Below, one piece after another: positions 17,387 through 25,617 of a DNA stretch of 64,000 bases. A program made the position numbers and the translations under genes. Under the pieces are notes generated by a model. The model made no database searches, was not told where the DNA came from, and saw only the letters and a program-made list of their open reading frames with translations. Every line of letters starts with the position of its first letter. Positions within the stretch are counted from its first letter, which is position 1. The DNA comes from Butyrivibrio sp. FCS014 (GTDB taxonomy: Bacteria > Bacillota > Clostridia > Lachnospirales > Lachnospiraceae), in contig NZ_JAHA01000007.1 in the NCBI RefSeq assembly GCF_000526935.1, positions 186,001 to 250,000 on the forward strand. Direction: 5' to 3'.

Positions 17387-17402
17387 GTTAGCGTATGCTA
17401 AC
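17387..17402. promoter_or_regulatory. GTTAGC-GTAT-GCTAAC palindrome
   Basis: A 16-base palindrome, second copy of the GTTAG-N6-CTAAC motif, in the region upstream of the truncated Fur gene. Confidence 0.5.
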
Positions 17403-17486
17403 ATTTAAGATAACTGATAATGATTTTCATGATATTAAATATCTATTAAAACACCCGGTTAGTGCGGGATTTTCTTTTGAGAATGG

Positions 17487-17502
17487 GTTAGTTGAAGCTA
17501 AC
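17487..17502. promoter_or_regulatory. GTTAG-TTGAAG-CTAAC palindrome
   Basis: Third copy of the GTTAG-N6-CTAAC motif, 29 bases before the start of the Fur-like gene, in a position suited to repression of it. Confidence 0.5.
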
Positions 17503-17530
17503 GAAATAATGTTTGGCTGGAAGTGATGGC

Positions 17531-17785
17531 ATGATGAATAATGAGCAGATTGTTGAGGCTTTAAAAGAGAGCGGTATGAGAATAACCAGACAGAGAATGA
17601 TAGTTGCAGATGTCATTGCGGATAATGACGGAGCCAGCTGCAAGGATATCTGCTGTATTGTACGAAGCAAAGATTCTTCTGTGGGAGTAGCTACGGTATA
17701 CCGCATGATAAATGTGCTGGAAGATATCGGAGTAATTGAGAGGATAGATATGATCAAACATAGGAGGAATGGCGATGAAGGCTGA
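17531..17785 (+). pseudogene. Fur family regulator, DNA-binding half only
   Basis: 84 residues with the Fur winged helix: IVEALKESGMRITRQRMIVADVI, ASCKDICCIV, then VGVATVYRMINVLEDIGVIERI. A complete Fur is about 140 residues; the metal-binding, dimerising half with its His/Cys ligands is missing, and the frame runs into the ribosome site of the next gene. It lies beside a dead flavodoxin and metal-type operators, so an iron-response locus seems to have decayed here. Confidence 0.75.
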
Positions 17786-18539
17786 TTACAAGAATTGGAT
17801 GCCTAAAGGGATGGTACTTGGGACGATTGGAATTACTGCAGCAATATGCTTTGTTACAGTAATCGTAGGTATGGCTTCAATAGTGGGAAAGGTATTGCTG
17901 ATTTTAACTGTGCTGTTTGCCTTGATATCTTTGTGGATGTACCTGATGTACAGGGCATTTTCCTATAACGGAACACGTCAGATGTCTAAGCAGATAATAG
18001 AAGGTGTTTCATCCTATGTAAAAATCCCGGATGGCGGTAAATGCCTCGATGTTGGATGTGGAAGCGGGGCTCTAAGTATTGCCTGTGCAAAGAAAAATCC
18101 AGGCGCTCATATAATTGGTATAGACAGATGGGGTAAAGAGTATGCTTCATTCAGCAAGAGTCTCTGCGAAAGTAATTCTGTTGCTGAAGGTGTAAATAAC
18201 ACATCTTTTCAGCAGGGCGATGCCTGTAAGCTTGATTTTGCAGATGAGACTTTTGATGCAGTAACAAGCAACTATGTATATCACAACATACCAAGTAAGG
18301 ACAGACAGGCGATTCTTCTTGAAACACTAAGGACCCTTAAGAAGGGCGGAACATTTGCTATTCACGATATTATGTCCAAGGCAAAATATGGAGATATGGA
18401 AAGCTTTGTAGAAAAGCTTAAAAATATGGGCTACGAAGAAGTAAAACTTGTTGATACTACTAACGGTATGTTCATGAGCAAGTGGGAGTCCACCTGGATG
18501 GCTCTTACAGGTTCTGCGATTCTTATGGGGAGGAAATGA
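17775..18539 (+). CDS. Membrane-anchored class I SAM methyltransferase
   Basis: A 254-residue protein. Residues 10-65 hold two transmembrane helices (VLGTIGITAAICFVTVIVG and LLILTVLFALISLWMYLMY). Residues 85-250 are a class I methyltransferase with the SAM loop CLDVGCGSGALSIACA, the acidic IGIDRWG strand end and the post-II motif ADETFDAVTSNYVYHN. ATG 17775 lies seven bases after GGAGG. The substrate is unknown; the membrane anchor suggests a lipophilic acceptor. The next gene is another SAM methyltransferase four bases away. Confidence 0.82.
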   Translation: MKADYKNWMPKGMVLGTIGITAAICFVTVIVGMASIVGKVLLILTVLFALISLWMYLMYRAFSYNGTRQMSKQIIEGVSSYVKIPDGGKCLDVGCGSGALSIACAKKNPGAHIIGIDRWGKEYASFSKSLCESNSVAEGVNNTSFQQGDACKLDFADETFDAVTSNYVYHNIPSKDRQAILLETLRTLKKGGTFAIHDIMSKAKYGDMESFVEKLKNMGYEEVKLVDTTNGMFMSKWESTWMALTGSAILMGRK

Positions 18540-18542
18540 TTT

Positions 18543-19163
18543 ATGGGACTTTTTAAAAACTTTGTAAGTCAGACAAGAAAGCCGGAAGGTTTCCTGGGAC
18601 AGATGATGGTCAATGGCATGAACAGTGGGCACGCGAAGATGGCCGACTGGGGAATGGCACATTTAAAAACTATTGCACCGGAAGAAATTCTTGAAGTTGG
18701 ATGCGGTGGTGGAAGAAATGCATATGAGCTGTTACAGAAGTATCCATCTTCAAAGGTTACGGCGATTGATTATTCAGATGTTTCGGTTGCAAAAGCAGCA
18801 GCTTACAACACAGACATGATACAGAAGGGACGCTGCAAGGTTCAGCAGGGCGACGTTTCTAATCTGAACATGAATGGACAGTATGATCTTGCAACAGCTT
18901 TTGAGACCATTTATTTCTGGCCGGGACTTGAGAAATGCTTTTCAGAGGTAAACAAGGCACTTAAGCCTGGTGGAGTCTTCATGATTGTAAATGAGTCTGA
19001 TGGAACTGATAAGGCGAGTCTCCAGTTTGAGAGCATCATTGATGGCATGAAGTGTCATACAGTAGAAGAAATCGAAGGGGCTCTGAAAGAAGCGGGTTTT
19101 TCAAAGGTTAAGTCAGATCATCATGAGAGTAAACCGTGGATTACAGTCATTGCAAAGAAATAA
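18543..19163 (+). CDS. Class I SAM-dependent methyltransferase
   Basis: A 206-residue soluble methyltransferase. The SAM motif ILEVGCGGGRNAYELL is near residue 43, followed by VTAIDYSDVSV and the motif YDLATAFETIYFWPGLE. It follows the membrane-anchored methyltransferase directly and shares its transcript. Acceptor unknown. Confidence 0.85.
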   Translation: MGLFKNFVSQTRKPEGFLGQMMVNGMNSGHAKMADWGMAHLKTIAPEEILEVGCGGGRNAYELLQKYPSSKVTAIDYSDVSVAKAAAYNTDMIQKGRCKVQQGDVSNLNMNGQYDLATAFETIYFWPGLEKCFSEVNKALKPGGVFMIVNESDGTDKASLQFESIIDGMKCHTVEEIEGALKEAGFSKVKSDHHESKPWITVIAKK

Positions 19164-19267
19164 GGAGTAGATGGTGCGGTTATGATGAAGTATAAAGGAA
19201 CTTATCTGTGATTACTGGATTGTGCCTGATAAGATAGCGAATCCTCAGTAAAGTTGGAGGATAAGGA

Positions 19268-19873
19268 ATGGACAGAAAGATAAAAGCCTATAAAAAGATA
19301 TATCGAAAGGCCATTGAAAAAACTGGACTTAATAATGTCGATGACAGAGTTGAAGCATACGCTGTCCGACTTTCTAAGATGTATGCCTCTGATGATTTCA
19401 GGAAACACAATGTTTATCCATCAACAAGTACGCTTCATGTATATGCGGTAATTGCAATGTGTCTGGAACTAAAGCAATTTGGCTTTTCTGACACAGATAT
19501 CATGGATTATATAAACGCTGGTTTTGAAGCAAGAAGGACATTTTTCAATGTGATAATTGCAATAATCAACGCACTTCCGAACAGTTTTGATATTGCCAGA
19601 AAGTGGAATATCGGCGACCATGAAAAACGAATGACTGATGGCAGCATAACCTATGATTATTTCAATGTCACCAGAGACAAGGTAGAATATAGAATTTCAA
19701 AGTGTATGTATGTCGAAATGTTTGAAACCTATGGGATAAGACAGCTTTGTAAAATATTCTGCAATACAGATACAAGAGCCTATTCGGGACTTACACGGCA
19801 TGTAGAGTTTATCAGACATTCGGATTTATCAGATGGGCCTGCATGTCATGATGAGGTGATCAGAAAATGTTAA
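19268..19873 (+). CDS. L-2-amino-thiazoline-4-carboxylic acid hydrolase-like protein
   Basis: A 201-residue protein resembling the ATC-hydrolase family: an N-terminal helical part and the C-terminal core YRISKCMYVEMFETYGI, then a Cys-Asp-type end (GPACHDEVI). Family members open the thiazoline ring in one route to L-cysteine, but many homologues in anaerobes have no shown function. GGAGGATAAGG lies before the ATG. Its end overlaps the following ICMT-like gene by seven bases. Confidence 0.65.
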   Translation: MDRKIKAYKKIYRKAIEKTGLNNVDDRVEAYAVRLSKMYASDDFRKHNVYPSTSTLHVYAVIAMCLELKQFGFSDTDIMDYINAGFEARRTFFNVIIAIINALPNSFDIARKWNIGDHEKRMTDGSITYDYFNVTRDKVEYRISKCMYVEMFETYGIRQLCKIFCNTDTRAYSGLTRHVEFIRHSDLSDGPACHDEVIRKC

Positions 19874-20766
19874 AGAACTACATGAAGGAAGGGCAGAAAC
19901 TCCCTCTCTTTGGAGTCGGGCCATATATTGTTTATGGAATTGCTATGGTCAATGTAATAGGAATTATCTTGTTTGGCTATGTGCTTAAGATAGGAATTCT
20001 GTATGATTCATGGATACTTATTTTCCGAGTGGTTGGTACATTACTCATCATAATGGGAATCGGTGTCTGGTATATAGGAGCTGTCCGGTCAGATATGGAT
20101 GATTCTATAACAGAGAACAGGCTTCAGACCAATGGCATTTATTCATGGGTACGGAACCCGATGTACAGCGGCTGGTGGATTGCGCTATCTGGGATTACCC
20201 TTATGTGGCATAATGCATGGCTGCTGCTTTTTCCGATTGTTGACTGGATTATTATGACAGTTGCACTTATAAAAACGGAAGAGAAGTGGCTTTTGGATTT
20301 ATATGGTGAGGAGTACGCTGAGTATAAGAAAAACGTAAACAGATGCATCCCGTGGAAACCTGGCATTGGGATATATAGAACGGAGATATCCACAGCTAAG
20401 TGGATGATATATGATTTGCCGGGGAATGCAGGCTGGATAATATGGATCGTTTGTACAGTGAAATGTTTGAGGCAAGAGGCGAATATGTATGTCGTACTTT
20501 CTGTCATAGTAGCAATTTTCATGATGATTGGCGTGTTGGAACTAATTAGTGAGAGGGCGGCAGGGCTTAATCGCATCCTTACAGCGACAAGGCTGCACAG
20601 GGGCTTTGGAGCATTGTCGCTGGGCGGACTAGTTGGAATCCCTATTTCAATATATGGAATCCTTTCAAATACTGATTATGGATTATCCCTATGGATGCTG
20701 ACAGGAGCAGTATTATGTGCTCTGTTTGCAGGGCTCATCTTTGTGACCTTTAAAAGAGAGGAATGA
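19867..20766 (+). CDS. Isoprenylcysteine-carboxyl-methyltransferase-like membrane protein
   Basis: A 299-residue integral membrane protein. Residues 1-165 form an ICMT/phospholipid methyltransferase-type core: the motif GIYSWVRNPMYSGWW and the later KTEEKWLLDLYGEEYAEYKK are diagnostic SAM-binding elements. Residues 185-299 add about four further membrane helices, absent from minimal members. It overlaps the hydrolase relic after it (ATGA-type). Acceptor unknown. Confidence 0.78.
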   Translation: MLKNYMKEGQKLPLFGVGPYIVYGIAMVNVIGIILFGYVLKIGILYDSWILIFRVVGTLLIIMGIGVWYIGAVRSDMDDSITENRLQTNGIYSWVRNPMYSGWWIALSGITLMWHNAWLLLFPIVDWIIMTVALIKTEEKWLLDLYGEEYAEYKKNVNRCIPWKPGIGIYRTEISTAKWMIYDLPGNAGWIIWIVCTVKCLRQEANMYVVLSVIVAIFMMIGVLELISERAAGLNRILTATRLHRGFGALSLGGLVGIPISIYGILSNTDYGLSLWMLTGAVLCALFAGLIFVTFKREE

Positions 20767-21093
20767 TAGGAAAAATGACGATACATGAATTTGGAAAAGA
20801 TAATGATAAGGTCATAGTGTTGCTACATCCGTCCGTGGTTATGTGGGATTACTTCGAGTATGTGATTCCGCTTTTGGAAAAGAAATACCATCTGATAATT
20901 CCTGCACTTCCGGGGTATGACCCTGACAACAAGAGTGATTTCACAAGTGTTGAAGAGATCTCAGCAGAACTGGAAGAATGGCTGAACCTGAACGGACTGA
21001 GCAATGTGACGTGTCTTTACAGCTGCTCCATTTAAGCCGGAAAAGTTTGTGAGGGGGATTGAGAAGGTCATAAGGCAGGGGGATAAGAGATGA
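20763..21093 (+). pseudogene. Alpha/beta hydrolase with internal deletion/frameshift
   Basis: The first 80 residues read IHEFGKDNDKVIVLLHPSV and the strand HLIIPALPGYDPDN, the beginning of an alpha/beta hydrolase. The frame stops at 21035. In the +1 frame the sequence continues as TAAPFKPEKFVRGIEKVIRQ with a stop at 21091, resembling a hydrolase C-terminus. The nucleophile elbow and lid are missing, so an internal deletion removed most of the gene. Confidence 0.65.
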
Positions 21094-21587
21094 TTCTAAC
21101 TATATTTCTGACAATAATATTTTGCGTGGCGATAACACTGATGATGTTTTCTGCCGTAGCATTTATTCAGGATAAGAAGTTCTTTTCTTCAGCACCGAAA
21201 GAAGCGCAGGAGGCTATTTTGCCAAGGGAAAAAGAATTGTTCTACGGCGCCAGGACAATCGGATGGACTTTAATGATATTTAGTTTTCTGATGATACTGG
21301 GGGTAGGCTTTATCTCAATCTGGGACGGTTTCAGGAGTGGTTACACGTTTGGACAGTTCTTTTTCAGATTTGTCTTTATATTCACTGTTTACAAGCTTTA
21401 TGACATGATCTGCTTTGACTACTTCCTGCTCATGAAGTTCCATTTTTTCCAGTATTACTATCCTGAGGTGGAAAGTGTGTATGCGAATAGAAAGTATGGA
21501 TATAACATCAAGAGTCAGTTATTAAAGCTATTGATCATATTCCCGGCAGCATCAGCACTTGCAGCCTGGATATGTACATTGTTTTGA
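21090..21587 (+). CDS. Four-helix membrane protein, tandem paralogue 1
   Basis: A 165-residue hydrophobic protein with about four transmembrane segments. It shares with the next two genes an acidic/aromatic motif after the third helix (here MICFDYFLLMKFHFFQYY) and similar spacing, so the three arose by duplication. The function is not recognised. A GGGGGATAAGAG stretch precedes the ATG. Confidence 0.65.
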   Translation: MILTIFLTIIFCVAITLMMFSAVAFIQDKKFFSSAPKEAQEAILPREKELFYGARTIGWTLMIFSFLMILGVGFISIWDGFRSGYTFGQFFFRFVFIFTVYKLYDMICFDYFLLMKFHFFQYYYPEVESVYANRKYGYNIKSQLLKLLIIFPAASALAAWICTLF

Positions 21588-21638
21588 AAAATAAGATCTT
21601 TTATTTGGAAGTATGAAAAATGCAATATGGGGGTGACT

Positions 21639-22121
21639 ATGGTTCTAATATTAGAGTGCATTGTGGTTTGCTTTATACTATTTCTTCCCTGCGTTGTTGT
21701 TATAGCAAATGGAACAGAACAGGGAGCTTTTTTATATGAAAAAGATGTACAGGATCGCGTCGTAGAGATGGGACTTATAACAAAGGCACAGATCGATAAG
21801 AACTGTAAATTATTCAAGATAGGCACACTTACAGTGATGATTGCTTTTGTGCTGTGGTCAGTTTATGGCATCAATGGAGCAAGAGGATTTATAGTGCCAT
21901 TTCTCCAAATATATGCTATGACAATGGCAGAAGGACTATTCGACAGATTCTTTATTGATTGGTATTGGGTGGAGCATACAAAAGCCTGGACGATTCCGGG
22001 AACCGAAGATCTAAGGCCTTACATCCCCAAAAAGACGAAGATTGTGAAGTGGCTGATTACGATTGTAGGCAATCCTATTATTGCAGCTGTACTGGCAGGG
22101 ATTATGATGGTCGTATTATGA
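21639..22121 (+). CDS. Four-helix membrane protein, tandem paralogue 2
   Basis: A 160-residue membrane protein with the related motif LFDRFFIDWYWVEHTKAW and a tail EDLRPYIPKK before the last helix. The start is taken at ATG 21639, five bases after GGGGG; an in-frame ATG at 21627 overlaps that ribosome site. Unknown function. Confidence 0.65.
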   Translation: MVLILECIVVCFILFLPCVVVIANGTEQGAFLYEKDVQDRVVEMGLITKAQIDKNCKLFKIGTLTVMIAFVLWSVYGINGARGFIVPFLQIYAMTMAEGLFDRFFIDWYWVEHTKAWTIPGTEDLRPYIPKKTKIVKWLITIVGNPIIAAVLAGIMMVVL

Positions 22122-22139
22122 GGGAGGGAAGCAGGTAAC

Positions 22140-22646
22140 ATGGTTTGGTATGTATTGGTAATTGAAGCGATAGTATTTGCAGTATTATTTACAACAATTC
22201 TTTTTGTGTCTTTTCACGGGGAAAAAATGTACAGTCCGGCATGTATCCATAATTACCCGCCTGATATTCAAGAAGAATACTTCAAAACACATGAAAGAGT
22301 GGATGTTTCATATAAATCAAAAAAGGTAGTACTGGCGAAGTCCTGTGGAATAATCATGTTTACAGTAATTCTTACCATATGCGCGAAGCTTGCCGGGGCA
22401 GTTACATTTTGGCAGGGATTCGCGATCGCTTTTGGGCTCATGGTTTGGATTGGAGCCTATGACACACTTTTTCTGGACTGGGTATTATTTGCAAATATGA
22501 AAATGTTCAGGCTGGAAGGAACAGAGCACATGGACAAGGCTTACCATCAGAAGTGGTTCCATTTAAAAGGGGCTATATTCCCGGGGCTGGTGTTTGCACT
22601 GATTCCTGCAGCTCTTGTAGGGCTGTTCATAAGTTTGATGGGTTGA
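22140..22646 (+). CDS. Four-helix membrane protein, tandem paralogue 3
   Basis: A 168-residue membrane protein with the motif YDTLFLDWVLFANMKMFRL and the tail YHQKWFHLKG, aligned with its two upstream neighbours. It is the last plus-strand gene of the long unidirectional run. Unknown function; possibly a small membrane complex together with paralogues 1 and 2. Confidence 0.65.
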   Translation: MVWYVLVIEAIVFAVLFTTILFVSFHGEKMYSPACIHNYPPDIQEEYFKTHERVDVSYKSKKVVLAKSCGIIMFTVILTICAKLAGAVTFWQGFAIAFGLMVWIGAYDTLFLDWVLFANMKMFRLEGTEHMDKAYHQKWFHLKGAIFPGLVFALIPAALVGLFISLMG

Positions 22647-22815
22647 ATAAGAAAAGAGCTTTGAGTAAGTATTACGACATTGAAAGAAGAACGGCTATTA
22701 AAGATGAGGCAAGGTTGTTCCGCAGGAAGTTCATCACAGTTCCCATGGGAATTGAATATTACGGATTTAGCGAGAGACCACTTATAAGGATATGCTACTA
22801 TGACCTTCATACATA
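22647..22815 (+). other. Unidentified coding scrap
   Basis: In the frame continuing from 22553, the translation reads ALSKYYDIERRTAIKDEARL and FITVPMGIEYYGFSERP. It has protein-like composition but no start or end. It lies between the paralogue trio and the convergent LysR gene. Confidence 0.25.
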
Positions 22816-23688
22816 CTACTTGAAAGCCCTTTTTATCTGCTCCAGAAACTTATCAGCAATAGGAGTAAAGGTCTGATACTTATTCCAAATGAGATATAGC
22901 TCTGATTTCAGTTCCGGTGAAAGAGGTATGAATACCATGTCAGTTCCTTCGGTATTTATCAGATCTTTAAATGTAAGAAGTATTCCAAGGTTTTCCCTTG
23001 CAAATACAGAGCCGTTATAGGACAGTCTGAAAGAGCCTTCAAGCTTAAGTTCCTGATATCTGTCTTTCGCCCACGCTTTGATCTCATTGTTCCAGCTCTG
23101 CTCTGAAACAAATAGAGGCTCTCCTATCAGCTCAGAGACACGGATGGATTTTTTGTCTGAAAGGGGATGAGATGAAGGCATGATAGCTCCCCACACATCA
23201 GCTTCCGGAAATTTTACATATTCATATTTATTACTGTCAGGTGTTTCACATAGTACAGCAAAGTCTAAAATGCCCTTATCAAGCTTTTCAGTAACCTGCT
23301 CAGTATCTCCGCTGGTTATATGATAAGTGAAGTTGGGGTATTTTTCTTTTAACTTATAGATCTCTCTGGCAAGATATCTTATCTGATAGCTCTCGGCCAG
23401 TCCAAAATAAATATCCCCACCTGTTATATCATCCAGGGAATTAAATTCCTGTTCTATCTTATCTGACATAGCCACAAGATCCTGAGCACGGTCACGTAGA
23501 AGCATCCCTTCGTCCGTAAGCGAAATGCTGAAACTGTGCCTTACAAACAGTTTCTTCCCAAGTTCTTCCTCTAATGATTTTAATGTCTTTGAAAGAGTAG
23601 GCTGTGATACATGAAGCTGCTCAGCAGCCTTTGACATATTTTCTTCCCTTGCAACTGCAAGAAAATATCTGAGATTTTTTATTTCCAT
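22816..23688 (-). CDS. LysR family transcriptional regulator
   Basis: A 290-residue LysR regulator. The N-terminal winged helix is typical (NLRYFLAVAREENMSKAAEQ, then LHVSQPTLSKTLKSLEEELG), followed by a periplasmic-binding-like effector domain. ATG at 23688 lies after GGAGG; the in-frame ATG at 23700 overlaps that site. It is divergent from a five-gene redox/hydrolase operon and probably controls it through the shared 120-base region. Confidence 0.9.
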   Translation of the reverse strand: MEIKNLRYFLAVAREENMSKAAEQLHVSQPTLSKTLKSLEEELGKKLFVRHSFSISLTDEGMLLRDRAQDLVAMSDKIEQEFNSLDDITGGDIYFGLAESYQIRYLAREIYKLKEKYPNFTYHITSGDTEQVTEKLDKGILDFAVLCETPDSNKYEYVKFPEADVWGAIMPSSHPLSDKKSIRVSELIGEPLFVSEQSWNNEIKAWAKDRYQELKLEGSFRLSYNGSVFARENLGILLTFKDLINTEGTDMVFIPLSPELKSELYLIWNKYQTFTPIADKFLEQIKRAFK

Positions 23689-23733
23689 GAAAACCTCCAT
23701 AAAGTTGACGATTAAGGTGTTATTCCAAAAACG

Positions 23734-23747
23734 AATATCATGATATT
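23734..23747. promoter_or_regulatory. Palindrome between LysR and its target operon
   Basis: AATATCATGATATT is a perfect 14-base palindrome centred in the divergent intergenic region. Position and symmetry suit a LysR binding site. Confidence 0.45.
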
Positions 23748-23810
23748 TATTTTATTCATTAGCGAAAACCCGGTCAAGGATTTACTATGAAATCAGAAGG
23801 AGCAAAAAAG

Positions 23811-24026
23811 ATGGATACCAAAAAGATTCTTGAAAGCCTTACTGACATGGGCTGTGATGAGAAAGAAATAAGCTTTATGAAAAAGATGTATGAAGAAGGA
23901 GATACAGATACACTTCTTAGAGATCTTAGAAAATGCCGGTGCCATCTGATGGATGAGCTTCATGACAGCCAGAAAAAAGTAGATAACATGGATTTTTTGA
24001 TAAGACAGATCCAAAAAGAAAAGTAA
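23811..24026 (+). CDS. Small coiled-coil protein, first gene of the LysR operon
   Basis: A 71-residue protein: a helical start KKILESLTDMGCDEKEI and a charged C-terminal helix (CRCHLMDELHDSQKKVDNMD) like the dimerisation coil of MerR-type regulators. No DNA-binding domain is present. AGAAGGAG precedes ATG 23811. It may be an accessory subunit or a MerR remnant. Confidence 0.6.
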   Translation: MDTKKILESLTDMGCDEKEISFMKKMYEEGDTDTLLRDLRKCRCHLMDELHDSQKKVDNMDFLIRQIQKEK

Positions 24027-24047
24027 TAAAAACGGAGGAATGTAAAA

Positions 24048-25049
24048 ATGATCAGAAAAGAAGAATTAAACCTTGTAACTGAGTGGGATAAGACATTTAA
24101 GAAAAGTGATAAGGTAGACCATAGTAAAGTTACATTTGTAAACAGATATGGGATCACCCTTGCGGCAGATATGTATGTTCCCCAAAATGCGGAAGGAAAG
24201 CTGCCTGCAATTGCTGTAAGTGGACCTTTTGGTGCAGTAAAGGAGCAGTGTTCAGGTCTCTATGCTCAGACAATGGCAGAGAGAGGATTTTTAACAATAG
24301 CATTTGACCCATCATTTACAGGAGAGTCCGGTGGGAACGTAAGATATATGGCATCTCCTGATATCAACACAGAAGATTTCATGGCTGCAGTTGATTTTCT
24401 TTCACTTAATGAAAAAGTAGATCCTGACAGGATTGGAATCATCGGTATCTGTGGCTGGGGAGGAATGGCTGTAAACACAGCAGCTCTTGATACAAGGATC
24501 AAAGCGACTGCAGCTATGACAATGTATGACATGACAAGAGTAAATGCCAAGGGATATTTTGACTCCGAGGACAGCGAGGAAGCAAGGTATCAGAAGAGGA
24601 CTGCCATGTGCGCTCAGAGACTTGAAGACCTCAAGGCAGGTGAGTATAAGCTTGGCGGCGGAGTTGTAGATCCACTTCCTGAGGATGCCCCTTTCTTTGT
24701 GAAAGATTACTATGACTACTACAAGACCGACAGAGGTTATCACAAGAGAAGTCTTAATTCCAATGGTGGCTGGAATGTAATCGGCTGTGAGTCCTTTGTT
24801 AATCAGCCAATACTTAAATACAGCAATGAGATCAGAAGTGCAGTATTACTTGTCCATGGAGAAAAGGCTCATTCATGTTATTTCTCAAAGGATGCTTATG
24901 CAGATATGATCAAAGACAGCAAGTATACTGATAACAAGGAACTAATGATAATCCCTGATGCGGTGCATACAGATCTATATGATGGCGGAGATAAGGATTA
25001 TATTCCTTATGACAAGTTGGAGAGCTTCTTTAAGGAGAATCTGAAATAA
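24048..25049 (+). CDS. Alpha/beta hydrolase with Cys nucleophile elbow
   Basis: A 333-residue alpha/beta hydrolase of the dienelactone-hydrolase/YcjY-like type. The elbow reads IGICGWGGMA, i.e. G-x-C-x-G with cysteine in place of serine, as in dienelactone hydrolases. Late Asp/His candidates lie in LLVHGEKAHSC and IPDAVHTDLYDGG. It probably hydrolyses a small ester or lactone. A GGAGGAATG site supports the ATG. Neighbours are a flavodoxin reductase and a cyclophilin-like protein, a grouping frequent in clostridia. Confidence 0.82.
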   Translation: MIRKEELNLVTEWDKTFKKSDKVDHSKVTFVNRYGITLAADMYVPQNAEGKLPAIAVSGPFGAVKEQCSGLYAQTMAERGFLTIAFDPSFTGESGGNVRYMASPDINTEDFMAAVDFLSLNEKVDPDRIGIIGICGWGGMAVNTAALDTRIKATAAMTMYDMTRVNAKGYFDSEDSEEARYQKRTAMCAQRLEDLKAGEYKLGGGVVDPLPEDAPFFVKDYYDYYKTDRGYHKRSLNSNGGWNVIGCESFVNQPILKYSNEIRSAVLLVHGEKAHSCYFSKDAYADMIKDSKYTDNKELMIIPDAVHTDLYDGGDKDYIPYDKLESFFKENLK

Positions 25050-25062
25050 AGGATGGGATGAT

Positions 25063-25605
25063 ATGAGTAAAGTGTTAGTGATTTCTACAAGTCTTCGAGC
25101 AAAGAGTAATTCCGATATACTTACGGAAAAGCTTATAGAGGGAGCAAAAGCTTCAGGTCATGATGTGGAACATATAAGCCTGAAAGGGAAAAATATCAGT
25201 TTCTGTATAGGATGTCTGGCCTGCCAGAACACCCAGAGATGCATCATTAAAGATGATGCTGTTGAAATTGCAGAAAAAGTAAAGAATGCAGATACCCTGG
25301 TTTTTGCAACACCAATCTATTACTACGAGATGAGCGGACAGATGAAGACTCTTTTGGATAGGCTCAATCCGTTGTATCCTTCAGACTATAAGTTCAGGAA
25401 TGTATATATGCTATCTGTTGCAGCTGAGGATGAAGAGTTCGTACCTGAAAAGGCAATTAGTGGACTCCAAGGGTGGGTTGACTGTTTTGGAAAGGCAGAA
25501 TTCTCAGGGTCCTTATTCTGTGGAGGAATAGGTGATATGGGCGAAGCTTCAGGTAAAAAAGAGGAATTAAGTGAAGCCTATGAGTTTGGAAAAACATTAA
25601 AATAA
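25063..25605 (+). CDS. Flavodoxin family NAD(P)H-dependent oxidoreductase
   Basis: A 180-residue NADPH-dependent FMN reductase-like protein. It opens with KVLVISTSLRAKSNSDILTE (FMN loop), has FCIGCLACQNTQRC as in iron-sulfur flavoproteins, and the FMN contact FATPIYYYEMSGQMKTLLDR. It transfers electrons in the cytosol to an unknown acceptor. It sits third in the LysR operon, 13 bases after the hydrolase. Confidence 0.85.
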   Translation: MSKVLVISTSLRAKSNSDILTEKLIEGAKASGHDVEHISLKGKNISFCIGCLACQNTQRCIIKDDAVEIAEKVKNADTLVFATPIYYYEMSGQMKTLLDRLNPLYPSDYKFRNVYMLSVAAEDEEFVPEKAISGLQGWVDCFGKAEFSGSLFCGGIGDMGEASGKKEELSEAYEFGKTLK

Positions 25606-25617
25606 AGGAAGTTTGCG

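Larger units (their letters stand above)
16983..17530. other. Gene-free stretch with three operator-like palindromes and a coding scrap
   Basis: No intact gene. From 17113 to 17296 one frame reads DIYQYRVEWRIYDKASHALA and GYAKCALNHMLPAEKNIL before stopping, an unidentified protein fragment. A small hairpin CCCG-N7-CGGG with T-rich tail lies near 17454-17476. Three palindromes are listed separately. Confidence 0.5.

Noticed and set aside
157-22646. Formal integron annotation
   Set aside because: No integron integrase and no repeated, complete attC sites are visible; only one hairpin has the right shape.
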